Source of the DNA: Bacteroidales bacterium
GTDB lineage: Bacteria > Bacteroidota > Bacteroidia > Bacteroidales > F082
Assembly: GCA_017538795.1 (NCBI GenBank)
Contig: JAFYIE010000051.1
Span: 20,171 to 84,170, forward strand
DNA length: 64,000 nt
Reading direction: 5' to 3'
Shown here: in pieces, positions 54,499 through 63,971 of the stretch
How positions within the stretch are numbered: the first letter of the stretch is position 1
Layout: each line of letters begins with the position of its first letter
Translations under genes and position numbers: made by a program
The notes under the pieces: model-generated
Database searches by the model: none
Told to the model about the DNA's origin: nothing
Seen by the model: the letters and a program-made list of their open reading frames with translations, nothing else

Positions 54499-55146
54499 AT
54501 GGTAAAAAATTTGAAAAGTATCATCATTATTGCTATGATTGCTCTCATAACCATTTGTGGAGCAACAAGTTGCAAATCCTCCAAAGGATTGTCAAAAAAA
54601 GAGTACAAAGCAAGAGTTGAGCAAGCCACCAAAGACTTGAACGCTATTCTCAACAACGAAACAGAGTGGACTTTAGAAGAGCAGCAAGCTCGCGTCAACG
54701 AAATCAAAGAGACAGATTTCTCGAAAAAAAACCCTGAAATCGTCGAGATGATTGAGCGCGCAGAGGCAAAAATCGCTAATGAAATGGCTGAAAGAGACAG
54801 ACTTGCACAGGAGCAGCAACTTCGCGAGCAAGAGGAGCAAAGACTTCGTGAGCTTGAGGAGCAAGCCAAGCCTAAGACAGGTCTCGCCAACTATTTCACT
54901 ATGATTGCCAACGCAAAAGACACTGAGACTGCCAACCGTGCCATCAAAGAAGCTCTCGAGCTGTTCGAATCGCCTGACGCCGTCGTTCTCATCCGCCTCA
55001 ACAATTATGGCGATTACGACCGTCCGACGACAGCCGCCAACTACCTTAACTATCTGAAAGACCAGAAAAGGGTAAACGTGAGCGTCGACAACGTGAAATA
55101 CAACGAAGAAAACAAGATTACTGAACTCGAATTAATTAAGAAATAA
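54499..55146 (+). CDS. Coiled-coil lipoprotein with NTF2-like C-terminal domain
   Basis: This 215-residue lipoprotein (lipobox GATSC, Cys25) has a long charged coiled coil (about 60-130, rich in E, Q and R). Its C-terminal domain of about 90 residues opens LANYFTMIANAKDTETANRA (20 residues) and continues IKEALELFESPDA, YDRPTTAANYLNYLKDQK, ITELELIKK. The opening aligns with the next protein (LSKYVKLIGSKNTPWSEANR, then VIDRAEELFAPDA), so the two share a fold. I recall this as an NTF2-like module common in Bacteroidota exported proteins. The function is unknown. It is first in a tight operon of four. Confidence 0.7.
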   Translation: MVKNLKSIIIIAMIALITICGATSCKSSKGLSKKEYKARVEQATKDLNAILNNETEWTLEEQQARVNEIKETDFSKKNPEIVEMIERAEAKIANEMAERDRLAQEQQLREQEEQRLRELEEQAKPKTGLANYFTMIANAKDTETANRAIKEALELFESPDAVVLIRLNNYGDYDRPTTAANYLNYLKDQKRVNVSVDNVKYNEENKITELELIKK

Positions 55147-55147
55147 G

Positions 55148-55732
55148 ATGAAAAAGGTATTATTTGCAATAGCATTCGCATTTTTCGCATTAACAGGATA
55201 TCAGGCTTTCGCACAGGAGCCAGAACTCAGTCCTGAACGCAAGCAAGCCATTGACAGCTTGGCACTTGAGAAAGTTCGCGACCTGTCAAAATATGTCAAA
55301 TTGATCGGTTCCAAGAACACACCTTGGAGCGAGGCAAACCGCGTCATCGACCGCGCTGAAGAGCTCTTCGCGCCAGACGCAGAAATCGGTGTTTCGTCAC
55401 TTTCAAAGACAAAAATCGAGTATTACAGAGTTCGTCAGTACCTCGAGAGACTGATGCGCCTCAACTATGACCGTGTTGAAATAGATTGGTATAAGATTCA
55501 GTATGTGTCTGATTTACAGCGCCAACCTGACGGAACATATGTCGGCGTCATCACTATCTTCCAGACATTCAAAGGCTATGACGCTGAAGGAAGACTCGTT
55601 TATCAGGACACGACAAAGAAAGATATCACTGTTTATGTTAAACGCAAAGAGACACAAATCGGCGGCCGCATCATCGGTTTCTGGGATGTGTTACTCGGCG
55701 ATATGCGCGTGAAAGAAACTACACATAAATAA
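55148..55732 (+). CDS. Exported NTF2-like domain protein
   Basis: This 194-residue protein has a signal peptide (to FAQEPE) followed by a single domain: LSKYVKLIGSKNTPWSEANR (20 residues), RVRQYLERLMRLNYDRVEID (20 residues), GTYVGVITIFQTFKGYD, YQDTTKKDITVYVKRKE. The start of the domain is visibly related to the C-terminal domain of the protein encoded just upstream. It lacks a lipobox and a sorting domain, so it is probably periplasmic. It begins 1 base after the previous gene and shares one base (TAATG) with the next. Confidence 0.65.
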   Translation: MKKVLFAIAFAFFALTGYQAFAQEPELSPERKQAIDSLALEKVRDLSKYVKLIGSKNTPWSEANRVIDRAEELFAPDAEIGVSSLSKTKIEYYRVRQYLERLMRLNYDRVEIDWYKIQYVSDLQRQPDGTYVGVITIFQTFKGYDAEGRLVYQDTTKKDITVYVKRKETQIGGRIIGFWDVLLGDMRVKETTHK

Positions 55733-56577
55733 TGAGTAAGTTATTGAAGGTTATGGTGCCGGCATTAATGCTGGCACTATGTTTTAAGGTAAACGCCCAA
55801 GTGATGGGCAACCTCGGCGACGTCCAGGTAGACGAACGTGAGTTCTACACCATGACGAAGCAGATGGGGCAGTTTATCCACAGGTTTAATTACGAGGAAG
55901 AGCCGACAGGAAAGAGATTGTACGAGAAAGACAAGGATTTTCGCAACGAAAACAAAAGAAAAGAGGCTCTACCTTTGCTGTTTGACCTCGAAAACCCAAG
56001 AACGTCGGGAACGCTGCGCAACTTCTTTGTCGAAGACCTCATAAAAAACAAACAATATCTCGAATTTCTAGGTGGCAACTGGTTTTCTGAGGTTTCCGCC
56101 AAATTCAAGTGGAAGGGCAAGGACGTCGACATAAGCTTGATCATGGCTCTGGAGAAAGACGGTCTCGGCTCGAAATGGGTTCTTTCCAACGTGTTTTTCT
56201 CCGAATTTCAGAAATATTTCCCTCAAGGTGAGTTGGCCGAACGCGAGAAACATTTTCTGCATCCGATGAGTCACGAGCTCGACTTCATGAACATTTATAA
56301 AATATTCGAAGATTCACAAACCGTCGAATATTATGCTTCCACAGATTATCAGCCAGATTATGTCACATTACTTTTTTACGAGATAAAACAAGGAAATTTG
56401 AAATTCGACCATGTCGAAAGCGTGAAGTTCCACGTCTTCCAGGTTAAAAACTGGTATTTCGAAGTATCGTGGTTCAACAGAAGCGGCTACAACTCAGGAT
56501 GGCTGATTTCAAACCTAGTTTATCTCAAAGATGAAGAAAAAGAAGCACTTTTAAAGCTTTATCAACCTAAAAAATGA
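55732..56577 (+). CDS. Exported protein of unknown function
   Basis: This 281-residue protein has a signal peptide (to KVNAQ). The mature part is rich in aromatic and charged residues, with FVEDLIKNKQYLEFLGGNWF (20 residues), KDGLGSKWVLSNVFFSEFQK (20 residues), HPMSHELDFMNIYKIFED and YNSGWLISNLVYL. I do not recognise the family. Two similar pieces (GLGSKWVLSNVFF and YNSGWLISNLVYL) suggest an internal duplication of a beta-rich unit. The start overlaps the previous stop by one base and the stop overlaps the next start by four, so translation in this operon is tightly coupled. Confidence 0.6.
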   Translation: MSKLLKVMVPALMLALCFKVNAQVMGNLGDVQVDEREFYTMTKQMGQFIHRFNYEEEPTGKRLYEKDKDFRNENKRKEALPLLFDLENPRTSGTLRNFFVEDLIKNKQYLEFLGGNWFSEVSAKFKWKGKDVDISLIMALEKDGLGSKWVLSNVFFSEFQKYFPQGELAEREKHFLHPMSHELDFMNIYKIFEDSQTVEYYASTDYQPDYVTLLFYEIKQGNLKFDHVESVKFHVFQVKNWYFEVSWFNRSGYNSGWLISNLVYLKDEEKEALLKLYQPKK

Positions 56578-59093
56578 AAAAATTAGTCTTTTTTGCGATT
56601 TTGTTTTTATCATGCCAAGGCCTTTTCGCACAAAAAACAAGCCTTAGCAAAGCTGAAATTGAGGAATATTCGGGGCAAATCCGCCTGATGGTGAAGTATC
56701 TTGAGGAAACATTCTCATTCATCGGAAACCCGGAAGCGACAGCACAGGAAAAAGATATCATCTTTAAGGAAAGCTACGCCAAAATATTTAAAGATGACGA
56801 GGTTCAGATAGAAGACGACCTCGACGACACCCGCAGCACATATTTAAATAAAGATGTCCAGGCATATCTGAAAGACATCGACTTCTTCTTCAAAGATGTT
56901 AAATTCACATTGAAAATCGACGACATCAAGCCACAAGTCAACGAGAAGGGCGAGACGTTTTTCAAAGTTACCATGATGCGAACCATCGCAGGACATAACA
57001 TCGTCGGTGACACTGTGAACAACACTTGCAAACGTTTCTTGGAAATCAATATCGACCCGTCGAAGAAAGACTTGAAGATAGTGAGCATGTACACCACCAA
57101 ACCTAATGAGACTGAGGAACTTAGGGTCTGGTGGAACAGGATGCCTTCAGCCTGGAAAATGTACTTCGGTGACGACCAATTCATCCTCGACTCAATTGAG
57201 ATGATGAACGTCATCCATATCTTCCGCGACTCCATCGTTATCGTTGACGACAGCCTCGTTGAGAGCACTATCGCCTGCGATATGCCGGTTTTATACGAGA
57301 AACTGACAAGCTTCACAAAGATTACGGATGTCGACGTCAGCTACAACCAGCTGATTCATTCTCTCGACCCACTCTTTGAGCTTTCAGAACTTCAAAATCT
57401 CGACTGCTCAAACACCGACGTCGAGGACATCTCCCCTATCAGGAACCTCAACAAAATCAATAAGTTAGACATCAGCAACACTTCAATAACAAATATATCA
57501 GACTTAAGATACACCAACGATATTAAAGTATTGAGAGCCAACAATATACGACTCAACGACATTGAAATTATCGGACTTTATCATCAACTGACAAACCTCT
57601 CTTTGGCTGGCACCGACGTTGATAATTTAAGCTCTTTGGAAAACTGCGAAATATTGTCAGACCTTGACATCTCAGGGTCAAAAGTAGTGAGCCTAGACAG
57701 CGTTAATTTGCCGCAATCGCTTCATTATCTTAATCTTAGCAATACCGGCATCATTGATTTATCACCGATTGAGAATCTTGAAAACCTGCAGTTGCTCATC
57801 ATCGACAACACTCTTGTAACAGATTTAACTCCTGTTTCTAAGTTAAACAGACTCAACGAGTTACAGTGCAGAAACACAAATATCGCCGACATCATGCCGC
57901 TCAAAGACATGCAGCATCTTGTCAGGATTTACTGCGACAACACGCAAATCGATTCAGAAAAAGCTGAAAATTTCAGGAAAGAAAACCACAATGTGATGGT
58001 TATTTATGAGACAAAGGCGCTTCAGGAATGGTGGGACGGGCTTCATGTTTCATGGAAAAAGACCTTTGCGAAGCAAACCAACACCGAAGACAACCCAAGC
58101 CCGGAGGAGCTTCACGCAATCATAAGCATGAAATCGCTCACTTTGGATCAGACTTTCATAGATGCGACACCAATTGAAAGGCTCACAAACCTCGAACGTC
58201 TTAACATCGAAAACAGTAAAATCGTAGATCTTTCACCATTGCACGGCTTGCATAATCTGAAATATCTGAATTTGAAAAACACCAAAGTCACAGATTTAAA
58301 ACCGTTAGAAAATCTCAGTAACTTGCTGGAAATCAATATAGAAAACACCGGCATCGCTAATTTGGAACCACTTTGCAACATGAACAACCTCACTATGGTA
58401 AACGCGGAAAACAGCAAAGTCGATTCAGAGCAGGTGTTTGTTCTCAAAGAAGCGCAGCCAAATGTCAAAATCATTTACCAGACTGACAAACTCAGAACCT
58501 GGTGGAACACTTTAGACGACAATTGGAGAGAGATTTTCAGGGGTATAGTCGACATGAACTCAAATCCAACGGCAGAGCAGCTTCAGGCTGTCGCCGACAT
58601 AGAGGAACTCAACATCGACACAAGAGTCATGATTTCAAGTCTCGAGCCGTTGACAAAGCTTATGTTCCTTAAAAAGCTGAGTATCAAGGACAATCACATC
58701 ACTGATTTAAGTCCTCTGAGTGAGACGAGGCATCTTACAGAGCTCAAGATAGACGGTAATGCCATCAACGACATCACACCGTTGGCGAATGTGAAGACCC
58801 TTGAGGTGCTGTCGATAGAGAGCACACGCGTGGTCGACATCAACGCGTTGGAAAACATGAAAAGCCTTAGAGTTCTTGATATTTCGAACACCAGCATCAA
58901 AAATATCAAAGTTTTGGCTAATTGCACAACACTTGAGGAATTGAACGTAGCGAACACAAATGTAAAAACGCTCGCACCTGTCGCGAACATAAGCTCGCTC
59001 AGATATATCAAGGCGATTGGCTCGAAAGTCAAGGCAAAGGAAATCGACGCATTAAGAAATAAAAAGCCCGAGTTGAATATTATCTATCATTAA
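56574..59093 (+). CDS. Exported leucine-rich-repeat protein with three modules
   Basis: This 839-residue protein has a signal peptide (to GLFAQ), then an N-terminal domain of about 160 residues (YLEETFSFIGNPEATAQEKD, 20 residues; LKDIDFFFKDVKFTLKIDD) that resembles the NTF2-like parts of its operon partners. Three modules follow. Each opens with a WW...W motif (VWWNRMPSAWKMYF, EWWDGLHVSWKKTF, TWWNTLDDNWREIF) and continues into bacterial-type leucine-rich repeats of about 22 residues with the pattern L-x-L-x-I-x-N-T-x-I-x-D-L-x-P-L. Such repeats form a curved binding surface. There is no T9SS sorting domain, so it is periplasmic or outer-membrane associated. The ligand is unknown. Confidence 0.75.
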   Translation: MKKLVFFAILFLSCQGLFAQKTSLSKAEIEEYSGQIRLMVKYLEETFSFIGNPEATAQEKDIIFKESYAKIFKDDEVQIEDDLDDTRSTYLNKDVQAYLKDIDFFFKDVKFTLKIDDIKPQVNEKGETFFKVTMMRTIAGHNIVGDTVNNTCKRFLEINIDPSKKDLKIVSMYTTKPNETEELRVWWNRMPSAWKMYFGDDQFILDSIEMMNVIHIFRDSIVIVDDSLVESTIACDMPVLYEKLTSFTKITDVDVSYNQLIHSLDPLFELSELQNLDCSNTDVEDISPIRNLNKINKLDISNTSITNISDLRYTNDIKVLRANNIRLNDIEIIGLYHQLTNLSLAGTDVDNLSSLENCEILSDLDISGSKVVSLDSVNLPQSLHYLNLSNTGIIDLSPIENLENLQLLIIDNTLVTDLTPVSKLNRLNELQCRNTNIADIMPLKDMQHLVRIYCDNTQIDSEKAENFRKENHNVMVIYETKALQEWWDGLHVSWKKTFAKQTNTEDNPSPEELHAIISMKSLTLDQTFIDATPIERLTNLERLNIENSKIVDLSPLHGLHNLKYLNLKNTKVTDLKPLENLSNLLEINIENTGIANLEPLCNMNNLTMVNAENSKVDSEQVFVLKEAQPNVKIIYQTDKLRTWWNTLDDNWREIFRGIVDMNSNPTAEQLQAVADIEELNIDTRVMISSLEPLTKLMFLKKLSIKDNHITDLSPLSETRHLTELKIDGNAINDITPLANVKTLEVLSIESTRVVDINALENMKSLRVLDISNTSIKNIKVLANCTTLEELNVANTNVKTLAPVANISSLRYIKAIGSKVKAKEIDALRNKKPELNIIYH

Positions 59094-59101
59094 GATAATC
59101 G

Positions 59102-60004
59102 TCAGATTATCCAAGTAATCGGAAACTCGTGTTCTTTCATGAACTCGTTGGTTTTCTCGATGTCGTCGGAGAAGCCGAGGAAGTATCCGCCGCCGCCGGA
59201 ACCGCAGATTTTTATTTGGAAATGGACATCTTTTCGTTTCAGCGAGAAGAGAGGCAGCATGTTGTCGGTAATCATCGGGCGAAGCATAATTGTCTGATAA
59301 TAAGACAGATGCGTCAGGTCATCGAAGAATTCATCGATATTGCCAGAAACAAGGGAATTGATGCAGCGACCTACGAAAGGATAATACAACTCATTGAAAG
59401 CCTTGAGGTAACGAGGGTCTTCGCGTTGTTCCTTGAAGTAGTTCACCAAAGTTTTCGTTTCACTCTTTATATTGCTGTCTATCAAGAAGATATGAATATT
59501 TTCAGGAACAAAATCCTTCTCCAAAATCTGGATTTTCTTATCTTCAGTAAGGATGAAAGGCTTGCCGAGATAGCACTGCAACGGGTCGAGGCCCGAGCTG
59601 CTGCCGTGGAAACAGTTTTCCATGTCGCCAAGGAACTTCTTAAGCACAATCGGGTCCTCTATCTCCTTTGATTTGAAACGGTCGTAAACAGCGGCTGTCA
59701 AGGCGCCGGAGCTACCGACACCGTAACCCGACGGGATGCAGGAATCGAGGAAAAGGCCTTTCTTAAGTTCAGCTCTAAACTTCTGAATATCAATATTTTC
59801 AGTAAAATATTCATCCTTCTCAAGATAGTTGGCAAAGACGTGCAGGCTACGGTTTGAGGAGTAATTTTTCTTGCCGTGGTTACGCCAGATATAATCCCAA
59901 TGCGATTCGCCAGTGTAGAGAGGCATTAGAAGTGCGGGCGAGCCAAAAATCATTGAATATTCGCCAAAAAGGATAACTTTTCCGTAGTATTTTTTTATTT
60001 CCAT
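59102..60004 (-). CDS. Mevalonate kinase (GHMP family)
   Basis: This 300-residue cytoplasmic kinase opens KKYYGKVILFGEYSMIFGSP, a GHMP start with the GEY motif. It has the ATP-binding PSGYGVGSSGALTAAVYD, the family stretch HGSSSGLDPLQCYLG, and the C-terminal KICGSGGGGYFLGF. Its place 9 bases downstream of the mevalonate diphosphate decarboxylase gene supports mevalonate as substrate. The second GHMP kinase of the pathway lies at 19237-20157. It is convergent with the leucine-rich-repeat gene, with an 8-base gap. Confidence 0.88.
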   Translation of the reverse strand: MEIKKYYGKVILFGEYSMIFGSPALLMPLYTGESHWDYIWRNHGKKNYSSNRSLHVFANYLEKDEYFTENIDIQKFRAELKKGLFLDSCIPSGYGVGSSGALTAAVYDRFKSKEIEDPIVLKKFLGDMENCFHGSSSGLDPLQCYLGKPFILTEDKKIQILEKDFVPENIHIFLIDSNIKSETKTLVNYFKEQREDPRYLKAFNELYYPFVGRCINSLVSGNIDEFFDDLTHLSYYQTIMLRPMITDNMLPLFSLKRKDVHFQIKICGSGGGGYFLGFSDDIEKTNEFMKEHEFPITWII

Positions 60005-60013
60005 GTCAAAAAA

Positions 60014-61042
60014 TTATAGGTTTGTTTTATTTTGTACAATATCGTCAATGCATTGATTATCATGACAATACTGCAATAAATTTTCTTTTATAAACTGTTT
60101 CACCTGAGCATCGAAGGCATCGGGGTAAAGAAGATGCACGTTCGGACCGGCGTCGAGGGTGAAGCAAGCGGGGACTTTTGAATTGTGACGGAACTCTCGT
60201 ACCAAGTCGATGATTTTCAGCGTGTTAGGCTCCATCAATTTGTATGGTGGATTTGACGTTGCCATCATCTCATGAAGTTGAAGAGCTTCAGATTCCGCTA
60301 TCTCGATAAACTCGTCGATGTCGCCATTTTTTAGCACTTCGAGAAGCCGTTCCGTGTTTTTGCGAGCGGTGGCATAGCGGCTTTCCGCCAAAGGATGACC
60401 ATTCATCAGTGAGTGCCCGACGCGCGACGACACGCTTTTTTCTTTGTTTGAGACTATCAAAATGCTGTCGTGATACGTTTTAAAAACCGGATGAACGACA
60501 TCTTCCAACGGGACGGCGTAATCGTCGGAACTGTCTGGAACTGAAGGCGTTGCACCCCATAACGACATTACCGGGAACACTGAGCGTGCCGCGCTCCCCG
60601 ACGCGAGGCGTGACAGGAACGAAGCCTTACGCATGTCAACAGGCGTAACATCGTTATTCACTACTTTCTCAATTTTTAAAAGGCACAAAACCAACGCGCT
60701 CATCGAGGCAGCACTTGAGGCGATTCCTGAAGAATGCGGAAATGAGTTACCGCTTTCTATTTCCAGGTCGAGACCTTTCAAAAAACCAAAATACTGTTGA
60801 TTATCAATTAGATACTTCTCTATTTTTTCCTGAAACTTCGGTGACTCCTTACCTTCAAAAAGGAAACGCATAGTATAATTTTTATTTGCATTCTGCTTAC
60901 ATAAAATGAGCGTTTCGGTATGACAACGGCTCAAGGTGAAGCTGATCGAAGGGTTGTTAGGCAACTGATTGCCGTGCTTGCCCCAATATTTCACGATTGC
61001 AATATTTGAAGGTGAAGTCGCTGAAACTGAAAATCCGTTCAT
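60014..61042 (-). CDS. mvaD: Diphosphomevalonate decarboxylase
   Basis: This 342-residue cytoplasmic enzyme makes isopentenyl diphosphate from mevalonate diphosphate with ATP. Signature parts are ATSPSNIAIVKYWGKHGNQL (20 residues), the ATP loop NSFPHSSGIASSAASMSALV (20 residues), ASGSAARSVFPVMSLWG, and the catalytic Asp in FTLDAGPNVHLLYP. I use the ATG at 61042; the promoter box at 61068-61075 would exclude the longer frame to 61102. Mevalonate kinase follows after 9 bases, giving a two-gene operon. Confidence 0.95.
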   Translation of the reverse strand: MNGFSVSATSPSNIAIVKYWGKHGNQLPNNPSISFTLSRCHTETLILCKQNANKNYTMRFLFEGKESPKFQEKIEKYLIDNQQYFGFLKGLDLEIESGNSFPHSSGIASSAASMSALVLCLLKIEKVVNNDVTPVDMRKASFLSRLASGSAARSVFPVMSLWGATPSVPDSSDDYAVPLEDVVHPVFKTYHDSILIVSNKEKSVSSRVGHSLMNGHPLAESRYATARKNTERLLEVLKNGDIDEFIEIAESEALQLHEMMATSNPPYKLMEPNTLKIIDLVREFRHNSKVPACFTLDAGPNVHLLYPDAFDAQVKQFIKENLLQYCHDNQCIDDIVQNKTNL

Positions 61043-61067
61043 ATCTAATTTTGTTTCAATTATGATG

Positions 61068-61075
61068 CAAAGATA
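61068..61075 (-). promoter_or_regulatory. -7 box (TATCTTTG) for the decarboxylase-kinase operon
   Basis: This is an exact TAnnTTTG match on the minus strand, 25 bases before the ATG at 61042. Confidence 0.65.
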
Positions 61076-61119
61076 ATGATTTTTTAATTCAAAATGTACC
61101 AAAATAAGAAATTTTACGT

Positions 61120-61127
61120 TAATTTTG
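61120..61127 (+). promoter_or_regulatory. -7 box (TAATTTTG) for the DUF4837 gene
   Basis: This is an exact TAnnTTTG match; transcription should begin near 61134, inside the palindromic element that follows. Confidence 0.6.
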
Positions 61128-61131
61128 TGAC

Positions 61132-61180
61132 GTCATTTCGAACTTGTCGAGAAATATTTCTCCACTTCGGTCGAAATGAC
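61132..61180 (+). repeat. Family B element, copy B3, as 5' leader
   Basis: GTCATTTCGA (61132-61141) pairs with TCGAAATGAC (61171-61180); the inside holds a second palindrome (GAGAAATATTTCTC, 61149-61162). It lies between the promoter box and the DUF4837 start codon, so it would make up most of the mRNA leader. Confidence 0.85.
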
Positions 61181-61197
61181 AAATAAATATAATTACC

Positions 61198-62193
61198 ATG
61201 AAGAGATTACAAACATTCGCTTTAATTATTGCTTTGGCAACAGCATTTTCGGCATGTTCAGATAAAAAAACCGAGCATCGTAAAGACCGCTCTGTTGGCG
61301 GCACATCAGAGATTTTGTTTGTGACGCAAAACGACGAGCAATGGGATGGTCAGATGGGACAGGCTGTCCGTGATTTCTTTGAGCAAGATCAGTATGGGCT
61401 TCCGCAGCCGGAGAAGAATTTCCGTGTGGCGCACATCAACATCACAGCACTCAACGACATGTTCAAGAGGCATCGCAACCTCATAATCGGTGAGATTGTG
61501 CCAGATTTGACAAATCCAACTATTGAGATGCAAGACGATTGGCAGGCGTCGCCGCAATATGCGATAAAGATAAAGGCAAAAGACGCTGCTTCTTGGGTTA
61601 AAGTGTTTGATTCTCAGAAAGATGAGTTAAAAACCATCTTCGACAAGAACGAGCGTGAGCGTTTTATGGAATTTTTCCGTCCGATGACGAATGTAAAGGT
61701 GATGGAGACATTGAAGACGACTTACGGCTTCACCATGACGGTGCCAGAAGGCTATTATGTGGCGAAAAACGAAAATCACTTCACCTGGATCAGGAAGGAG
61801 GAGCCTGACAAGAGTTTTGGCTTGATAATCTATCAGTTACCATACAAAAGCACTGAAGATCTGAGTGAGGCACGTATCATAAAGAAGACTGATTCCATCA
61901 CCAAAAAATACATTCCTGGTCCGGCAGACGGCAGTTATATGACGTTGGATAAAGAATTTGTAAAGCCTGTTTTTAACATAATTCCTTATTTCCCGGCAGG
62001 TTACGCCGTCGAGATGCGCGGACTGTGGAAAACAGAGGGCGAGTTTATGGCGGGGCCGTATGCTTCTTACACTATCGTCAACCCGGAAGCCAACAAACTC
62101 ATCACCGTGGAAGGTTACATTTACTATCCAAACAAGGCCAAACGCGACTTGTTGAGACAGCTTGAAACGATAATCTGGAGCTTAAAGTTTTAA
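61198..62193 (+). CDS. DUF4837 family lipoprotein
   Basis: This 331-residue lipoprotein (lipobox AFSAC, Cys20) opens with [20 protein letters not shown] (20 residues), then has [20 protein letters not shown] (20 residues), [20 protein letters not shown] (20 residues) and [19 protein letters not shown]-like segments. I recognise it as the Bacteroidota family DUF4837, for which no function is known. It is anchored in the envelope. Its last 12 bases overlap the convergent transglycosylase gene, and its leader is formed by a palindromic repeat. Confidence 0.88.
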   Translation: MKRLQTFALIIALATAFSACSDKKTEHRKDRSVGGTSEILFVTQNDEQWDGQMGQAVRDFFEQDQYGLPQPEKNFRVAHINITALNDMFKRHRNLIIGEIVPDLTNPTIEMQDDWQASPQYAIKIKAKDAASWVKVFDSQKDELKTIFDKNERERFMEFFRPMTNVKVMETLKTTYGFTMTVPEGYYVAKNENHFTWIRKEEPDKSFGLIIYQLPYKSTEDLSEARIIKKTDSITKKYIPGPADGSYMTLDKEFVKPVFNIIPYFPAGYAVEMRGLWKTEGEFMAGPYASYTIVNPEANKLITVEGYIYYPNKAKRDLLRQLETIIWSLKF

Positions 62194-63891
62194 CTTCTGA
62201 CCTTCCTTTACGATATCGCTCTTCAAGTTGTTTTTCTTCTTGATGTAGTCGACAGTCACATTGAATTTTTTAGCAATCTTGGAGAGATTATCTCCTGATT
62301 TCACTGTGTAAACGGTATCGCCACCAGTCTCAGGCGGATATACTTTCAGTTTCTGCCCTTCATGGATAATAGTGGACTTCAAATTGTTCCACTTTTTCAG
62401 GTCGGTGACCGAACATTTGTATTTTGCAGCAATTTTACCCAGTGTCTCGCCAGATTTCACCACGTGTGTTGTCTGCGTTGTTGAACGTTCGACAGGTTTC
62501 GCGTTGCCAGCCTGAGCCATCGGGGCACCTGAACTGTAAACAATCAGCTTCTGCCCTTCCCTCAATATGTCAGACTTTAAGTTATTCCACTTACGCAGCT
62601 GATTTACGCCCACATGATATCTTTTGGCGATAGAGCTCAGATTGTCGCCTTTTTTCACGATATGCACGCTTCTGTCTGAAATCTGTTTCATCTGTTCCAA
62701 AAGCTTCTCCTTATCGATACCGCTCTTGGTCTTAAATGTGTAAAGTTCTTTCTCGTGCTCGATATATTCGCCGACATATTTCTCCGGAATCTGAAGTACC
62801 AAAGGCTTTTTCGCCGTCGCCGGAATTATCGACTTAGTGTATTGCGGGTTGAAAAATTTGATATCCTCCATCGGGATGCCAAGCATCTCGTTAAGTTGGT
62901 CGAAATGAAGCACATCGTGCACCATGACGGTGTCTATGCCGGTTTTGATGATACCAGGGTCGAGCGGACAGATGTTATGCTCGGCAGGATAATTCATGAC
63001 GTAGTTGACAGCGATAAATGCCGGGACATAGCCACGTGTTTCGCGAGGCAGATAAGGCCAAATTGCCCAGTAATTCTTGATACCTCCAGCTCTTCGGATA
63101 GCTTTTTTCACGTTACCTGCGCCTGAGTTGTACGCTGCGAGGGCGAGGAACCAGTCGCCGAACATATTATAAAGGTCGTTCAGGTGCTGGCATGCCGCTT
63201 CCGTTGATTTCAGCGGGTCGTAGCGGTCGTCGACGAGGGTGGTGACGTTGAGTTTGTAAGTCTTTCCGGTGGCGTACATGAACTGCCATAGACCTTTAGC
63301 GCCTGCCCAAGAACCTGCGCGCGGGTTAAGTGCCGACTCCACAACAGCCAGGTATTTCAACTCCAGAGGCATGTTGTATTTGTCGAGAGTAGCCTCGAAA
63401 AGCGGGAAATAAACATCAGCCAAGCCAAGGATTCTCTCGGTTTTATCGCGTTTTTGAACTGCATAAACATCGATAAATGACTTCACATGCTTGTTGTAAA
63501 CGAGTTCGATGGTCGTATTGCGGTTAAGTTCCTCAATTCGTTGAACATAGATACTGTCAGGGAACGTCGGGATGTATCCTGGAGGATAGTTGCAAGTGTT
63601 TTCCAAGCTTCCATCAAAATATGGGATAACCTTCAGAGTATCAATCATTTCCAACATATTTGACGACTCTTTTACAATACCTTTTCCTGAGTTCTCATCA
63701 TCAAAAATCTGCTGAATCTGTTCCTGAATGCTGTCGGGAAGATTCGGATTTATCGAATCAAGCGTAAACGAATCATCAAGAATCGAGGTGTCTATCGAAT
63801 CGTTCATAAGACACTGATTAGCAGTCAATGTGTCGTTAATAGTGTCGCCAATTTGCGCAAAAGCCAAAAAAATCAATAAGATGCAGTTCAT
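62182..63891 (-). CDS. Membrane-bound lytic transglycosylase with three LysM domains (MltD-like)
   Basis: This 569-residue exported protein starts at the ATG at 63891, directly at the signal peptide ([13 protein letters not shown]); a TTG two codons earlier is rejected. The SLT catalytic domain has the active Glu in [20 protein letters not shown] (20 residues; Glu about 185) and GLWQFM and [10 protein letters not shown] motifs. Three LysM repeats at the C-terminus ([54 protein letters not shown]) bind peptidoglycan. It cleaves glycan strands during wall growth. There is no lipobox cysteine at the usual place, so it is probably periplasmic. Confidence 0.93.
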   Translation of the reverse strand: MNCILLIFLAFAQIGDTINDTLTANQCLMNDSIDTSILDDSFTLDSINPNLPDSIQEQIQQIFDDENSGKGIVKESSNMLEMIDTLKVIPYFDGSLENTCNYPPGYIPTFPDSIYVQRIEELNRNTTIELVYNKHVKSFIDVYAVQKRDKTERILGLADVYFPLFEATLDKYNMPLELKYLAVVESALNPRAGSWAGAKGLWQFMYATGKTYKLNVTTLVDDRYDPLKSTEAACQHLNDLYNMFGDWFLALAAYNSGAGNVKKAIRRAGGIKNYWAIWPYLPRETRGYVPAFIAVNYVMNYPAEHNICPLDPGIIKTGIDTVMVHDVLHFDQLNEMLGIPMEDIKFFNPQYTKSIIPATAKKPLVLQIPEKYVGEYIEHEKELYTFKTKSGIDKEKLLEQMKQISDRSVHIVKKGDNLSSIAKRYHVGVNQLRKWNNLKSDILREGQKLIVYSSGAPMAQAGNAKPVERSTTQTTHVVKSGETLGKIAAKYKCSVTDLKKWNNLKSTIIHEGQKLKVYPPETGGDTVYTVKSGDNLSKIAKKFNVTVDYIKKKNNLKSDIVKEGQKLKL

Positions 63892-63912
63892 TTTCAATAT
63901 TTTTTAAAGATG

Positions 63913-63920
63913 CAAAATTA
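63913..63920 (-). promoter_or_regulatory. -7 box (TAATTTTG) for the lytic transglycosylase gene
   Basis: This is an exact TAnnTTTG match on the minus strand, 21 bases before the ATG at 63891. Confidence 0.6.
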
Positions 63921-63963
63921 CAAAAAATTTCAATAAAATTAACGCATATATTTAACAAATAAG

Positions 63964-63971
63964 TATCTTTG
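63964..63971 (+). promoter_or_regulatory. -7 box (TATCTTTG) pointing out of the window
   Basis: This is an exact TAnnTTTG match 29 bases before the right edge. The gene it serves begins beyond the window. Confidence 0.55.

Noticed and set aside
61043-61102. Longer N-terminus for diphosphomevalonate decarboxylase
   Set aside because: It begins upstream of the promoter box at 61068-61075, and family proteins start near the chosen ATG.
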